Assembly: GCF_030929595.1 (NCBI RefSeq)
Contig: NZ_JAVFVR010000004.1
Coordinates: 248,001-312,000, forward strand
Origin: Flavobacterium sp. LHD-85
GTDB taxonomy: Bacteria > Bacteroidota > Bacteroidia > Flavobacteriales > Flavobacteriaceae
Direction: 5' to 3'
DNA length: 64,000 bases
The notes beneath the pieces were generated by a model. It was not told the origin of the DNA. It saw nothing but the letters and a program-made list of their open reading frames with translations, and did no database searches. Numbering within the stretch: position 1 is the first letter of the stretch; every line of letters starts with the position of its first letter. The translations under genes and the position numbers were made by a program. This document shows, piece after piece, positions 60,725-64,000 of this stretch.

Positions 60725-61792
60725 ATGACATTAGAAACAAAAAAAAGTGTTTTTGTTGAATTAGGAAAATTTTTAAGTCAGTTTTCTGAAGACGCTTCTG
60801 CACAAAAATCTGACGTTTTATATAACGATATCTTTTTTGAAGATTTCGAAAATCTAATTCGTTTATCACAATCTCATAATGGATGGTATACTCCTGAACA
60901 GGTTTATTTTTCTATACAATCTTGGGCTGAAGCTTTAACAAAAGAGAATATCGACAAATGGCTTTCGACTTATAAAATTGAGGAAAACAATGACAATCCA
61001 AAAACCATTGCTTTGATTTTAGCTGGAAATATTCCACTCGTTGGCTTTCATGATTTCTTATCGGTTTTAATCACAGGAAACAAAGCTTTAATTAAAACTT
61101 CATCAAACGATCAGCATTTATTGCCATTTTTGGCTAAATATTTAATCGCTGTTGATGGAAATTTCAAAGAAAAAATCACTTTTGCAGAAGGAAAACTAGA
61201 AAACTTTGATGCTGTAATTGCTACAGGAAGCAACAATACTTCCCGTTATTTTGAATATTATTTCAAAGATAAACCTTCAATTATTCGCAAAAACAGAAAT
61301 TCGGCTGCGATTTTAACAGGAAAAGAAACCAGCGAAAATCTAGAAGCACTTGGAGAAGATATTTTCAGATATTTTGGTTTAGGATGCCGAAATGTTTCTA
61401 AACTTTTTATTCCGAAAGACTATTCTTTTGAAACATTTTTTCAGGCAATGTTCAAATACCAGGATGTTATTCACTATGAAAAATACGCTAATAATTATGA
61501 CTATAATAAAGCGGTATTTTTAATGAGTAATTTCAAATTATTGGATAACGGTTTTTTGACTTTAAAAGAAGATTCAAGTTACGCCTCTCCTATTTCAAGT
61601 GTTTTTTATGAATATTATGAAAACCTTGAAGAACTGCAAAAACGTCTTCAGGAAGACACAGACCAAATTCAATGCATTGTTAGCAACAATTTAACGGCAA
61701 ATAGTATTGCATTTGGAGAAACCCAAAAACCTCAATTGTGGGATTACGCAGATAATGTGGATACTATAACGTTTTTGTTAACAACAAAGTGA
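60725..61792 (+). CDS. acyl-CoA reductase (LuxC-like)
   Basis: A 355-residue NAD(P)H-dependent reductase of the LuxC/aldehyde-dehydrogenase superfamily. The cofactor region AGNIPLVGFHDFLSVLITGNKALIKTSSND and the catalytic-cysteine region FRYFGLGCRNVSKLFIP mark the family. In luminous bacteria LuxC reduces fatty acyl groups to aldehyde; in Bacteroidota the substrate is unknown. It lies between a divergent ferredoxin and serC, 93 bases before serC on the same strand. Confidence 0.85.
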   Translation: MTLETKKSVFVELGKFLSQFSEDASAQKSDVLYNDIFFEDFENLIRLSQSHNGWYTPEQVYFSIQSWAEALTKENIDKWLSTYKIEENNDNPKTIALILAGNIPLVGFHDFLSVLITGNKALIKTSSNDQHLLPFLAKYLIAVDGNFKEKITFAEGKLENFDAVIATGSNNTSRYFEYYFKDKPSIIRKNRNSAAILTGKETSENLEALGEDIFRYFGLGCRNVSKLFIPKDYSFETFFQAMFKYQDVIHYEKYANNYDYNKAVFLMSNFKLLDNGFLTLKEDSSYASPISSVFYEYYENLEELQKRLQEDTDQIQCIVSNNLTANSIAFGETQKPQLWDYADNVDTITFLLTTK

Positions 61793-61885
61793 TAAATTGT
61801 TTAATTATTTCGAATATTTTAACGCTTTTTCGGCTCTTATTGCCGAAATTTGCGTCTTTAAAATTTTCGACTATTAACAACAACC

Positions 61886-62956
61886 ATGAAAAAACACAAC
61901 TACAGCGCAGGACCAAGTATTTTACCTCAGGAAGTTTTTGAGAAGGCATCAAAAGCAATTTTAAATTTTAATGATTCAGGGTTATCTATCCTTGAAATCT
62001 CGCACCGAAGCAAAGATTTCGTTGCAGTTATGGAGGAAGCTCGTTCCCTTGCTTTAGAATTATTAGGTCTTCAGGGAAAAGGTTATCAGGCTTTATTTTT
62101 ACAAGGTGGTGCAAGTACAGCATTCTTGATGGCACCATATAACTTAATGAAAGAAAACGGAAAAGCTGCTTATTTAGATTCTGGAACGTGGGCAACCGCG
62201 GCGATCAAAGAAGCTAAACTTTTCGGTGAGACTGTTGTCGTAGCTTCTTCAAAAGAAGACAATTATACTTATGTTCCTAAAGGTTACGAAATTCCAGCCG
62301 ATGCTGATTATTTCCACTGCACAAGTAACAATACCATCTTTGGAACTCAAATGAAAGAATTCCCAGCAACAAATGTACCTGTTGTATGCGATATGAGTTC
62401 TGATATTTTTTCACGCGAATTAGATTTCTCTAAATTCGATTTAATCTATGCTGGAGCTCAAAAAAATATGGGGCCTGCTGGAACTACATTAGTAGTGGTT
62501 AAAGAAGAAATCTTGGGCAAAAACGGAAAAACTATTCCAAGCATGCTAGATTATGCTAAACACATTAAAGGCGAAAGTATGTACAATACTCCACCTGTAT
62601 TTGCTGTTTACGTTTCTCTTTTAACTTTACAATGGATTAAAGAAAAAGGCGGAATCGCTGCTGTTGAAAAATTAAACAACGCAAAAGCAGAATTACTTTA
62701 TGCTGAAATCGACAGAAACCCATTGTTTAAAGGAGCTGCAAAAGTTGAAGACCGTTCAAATATGAACGTAACTTTCTTATTGAACAATCCTGAACACACT
62801 GAAACTTTTGACGCTTTATGGAAAGCTGCAAACATTTCTGGATTGCCAGGACACCGTTCTGTTGGCGGATACAGAGCTTCTATCTACAACGCTATGCCAA
62901 TTGAAAGCGTTCAGGTTTTGGTTGACGTAATGAAAGCACTAGAAACTAAAGTTTAG
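61886..62956 (+). CDS. serC: phosphoserine aminotransferase
   Basis: PLP enzyme that converts 3-phosphohydroxypyruvate and glutamate into phosphoserine; it can also act in pyridoxal synthesis. MKKHNYSAGPSILP is the family start, FLQGGASTAF and TWATAAIKEA lie around PLP, and the Schiff-base Lys193 is in YAGAQKNMGPAGT. HRSVGGYRASIYNAM is the C-terminal signature. At 356 residues the length is normal. serA follows on the same strand after a repeat spacer of 117 bases. Confidence 0.96.
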   Translation: MKKHNYSAGPSILPQEVFEKASKAILNFNDSGLSILEISHRSKDFVAVMEEARSLALELLGLQGKGYQALFLQGGASTAFLMAPYNLMKENGKAAYLDSGTWATAAIKEAKLFGETVVVASSKEDNYTYVPKGYEIPADADYFHCTSNNTIFGTQMKEFPATNVPVVCDMSSDIFSRELDFSKFDLIYAGAQKNMGPAGTTLVVVKEEILGKNGKTIPSMLDYAKHIKGESMYNTPPVFAVYVSLLTLQWIKEKGGIAAVEKLNNAKAELLYAEIDRNPLFKGAAKVEDRSNMNVTFLLNNPEHTETFDALWKAANISGLPGHRSVGGYRASIYNAMPIESVQVLVDVMKALETKV

Positions 62957-62958
62957 TT

Positions 62959-63052
62959 CTCAGTCTCAGTCTCAGTCTCAGTTTACAAAAAAAGAAAAAT
63001 CAAATAGTTGGTTTATCGATTAAACAAATAAACGGTTAAGCGATTAAACCAA
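62959..63052. repeat. hexamer tandem (CTCAGT x4) and CGATTAAAC word element
   Basis: Four exact head-to-tail copies of CTCAGT occupy 62959-62982, starting 3 bases after the serC stop. From 63008 to 63052, GGTTTATCGATTAAAC and GGTTAAGCGATTAAACC repeat and invert the words seen at 29162-29254. Confidence 0.75.
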
Positions 63053-63073
63053 ATAAAAAAAATAAACCCTGCA

Positions 63074-64000
63074 ATGAAAGTATTAGCAAATGACGGAATT
63101 TCTAAAAGCGGAATTCTAGCCTTAGAAAAAGGCGGTTTTGAAGTTATCACTACAAAAGTAGCTCAAGAACAAGTAGCTAACTATATAAATGATAACAATA
63201 TTGACGTAATTTTAGTTCGTAGCGCAACTAAAGTTCGTAAAGATATTATCGATTCTTGTCCTGGTATCAAAATCATCGGTCGTGGTGGTGTTGGTATGGA
63301 TAATATCGATGTGGATTATGCAAAAAGCAAAGGAATCCATGTAATTAATACTCCTGCTTCATCTTCTGAGTCTGTTGCAGAATTAGTTTTCGGGCACTTA
63401 TTTTCTGGTGTACGTTTTTTACATGATTCTAACAGAAATATGCCTCTTGAAGGAGATTCAAACTTTGACGGTTTGAAAAAAGCTTACGCTAACGGAACAG
63501 AATTAAGAGGAAAAACTTTAGGTATTGTTGGCATTGGTCGTATCGGACAAGCTACTGCAAAAATGGCTCTTGGTTTAGGTATGAAAGTTATCGCTGCTGA
63601 TAGCTTTATTCCTGAAGTAGACGTAAAAGTTGAGTTTTTTGATGGACAGTCAATCACAACTAAAATCGTTTCTCAATCTTTAGAATCTTTATTTAAAGAA
63701 TCAGATTTCATTACATTACACGTTCCTGCTCAAGATGGATACATCATTGGAGAGAAAGAACTTGAAATCATGAAAGATGGCGTTGGAATCGTAAACTGTG
63801 CTCGTGGTGGTGTTATTGATGAAGTAGCTTTAGTAAAAGCTTTAGATTCAGGAAAAGTTGCTTTTGCTGGTTTAGACGTTTTCGAAAGTGAGCCAAAACC
63901 AGAAATGGCAATCTTAATGCACTCTAAAATCTCCTTGACTCCTCACATCGGAGCTGCAACTGGAGAAGCACAAGACAGAATTGGTACTGAATTAGCATCA
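63074..64000 (+). CDS. serA: D-3-phosphoglycerate dehydrogenase, truncated at the window end
   Basis: Oxidises 3-phosphoglycerate with NAD, the first step of serine synthesis. The 309 residues in view run from MKVLANDGISKSGILALEKG, with the NAD motif GIVGIGRIGQ at 150-159, the catalytic Arg244 in NCARGG, acid Glu273 in FESEP, and catalytic His291 in TPHIGAAT. No stop codon is reached before the window ends, so the protein continues. Whether it carries an ACT regulatory domain cannot be seen. Together with serC it makes the serine branch. Confidence 0.95.
   Translation, partial: MKVLANDGISKSGILALEKGGFEVITTKVAQEQVANYINDNNIDVILVRSATKVRKDIIDSCPGIKIIGRGGVGMDNIDVDYAKSKGIHVINTPASSSESVAELVFGHLFSGVRFLHDSNRNMPLEGDSNFDGLKKAYANGTELRGKTLGIVGIGRIGQATAKMALGLGMKVIAADSFIPEVDVKVEFFDGQSITTKIVSQSLESLFKESDFITLHVPAQDGYIIGEKELEIMKDGVGIVNCARGGVIDEVALVKALDSGKVAFAGLDVFESEPKPEMAILMHSKISLTPHIGAATGEAQDRIGTELAS

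Noticed and set aside
62959..62982. CTCAGT x4 as a CRISPR or regulatory array
   Set aside because: No spacers of constant length and no repeats of CRISPR size; it is a simple tandem.

Overview
This is a stretch of AT-rich chromosome from a member of the Bacteroidota, almost certainly a Flavobacterium. The reasons are the family-specific genes (DUF5606, the RlmD-DUF6452-DUF6048 string, MurQ-DUF6095, EpsC-type CysE next to CysM), promoters carrying the Bacteroidota -7 box TAnnTTTG, TonB-dependent receptors with carboxypeptidase-regulatory N-domains, many short lipoproteins with acidic residues after the lipobox cysteine, and near absence of Shine-Dalgarno sites. No rRNA, tRNA, CRISPR, prophage or intact insertion sequence was seen. 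Most of the window is ordinary core genome; the interest lies in intergenic DNA and in a few broken or unusual genes.

Layout. 0-7 kb: DUF5606 protein, peptide deformylase, a FUSC membrane protein, malate:quinone oxidoreductase, RuvX, a ParE-type toxin-antitoxin pair and a PAS-only protein. 7-13 kb: DapD, then five lipopolysaccharide-type genes (GT9, GT2, Kdo-kinase-like, GT4 and a CgeB/WaaS-like transferase). 13-25 kb: TsaC, cysteine desulfurase, lipoproteins, an Smr protein preceded by a 57-residue membrane protein, serine acetyltransferase plus cysteine synthase, an aldo/keto reductase, an orphan histidine kinase and the RlmD string. 25-34 kb: a racemase, RNA and small-molecule methyltransferases, a ZIP metal transporter, a TonB receptor with an in-frame stop near its end, and a membrane-anchored AraC regulator. 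34-45 kb: MurQ, a second toxin-antitoxin pair overlapping a pentapeptide-repeat gene, a DinB-like protein, a structured-RNA candidate, a cNMP/CBS/DUF294 signalling protein with an exonuclease, a PhoX-like lipoprotein with a di-haem peroxidase, and an orphan 3' piece of a ClpB/ClpV-type ATPase gene. 45-56 kb: topoisomerase IV (ParC, ParE), PncB, transglutaminase-like protein, FMN reductase, YihY, TIGR02117 and YchF. 56-64 kb: a large TonB receptor, a regulatory-domain protein, ferredoxin, a LuxC-type acyl-CoA reductase, SerC and the start of SerA.

Connections. CysE/CysM and SerC/SerA together cover serine and cysteine synthesis, and the cysteine desulfurase uses the product. DapD and MurQ feed cell-wall synthesis and recycling. 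The 8-13 kb genes probably build the lipopolysaccharide core.

The most striking pattern is a set of at least fourteen intergenic elements. Each is built from a short word repeated a few times and then repeated in inverted orientation, so that it can fold into a long hairpin. The word differs from place to place while the architecture stays the same. One of them supplies a promoter box and several lie where terminators would be expected.
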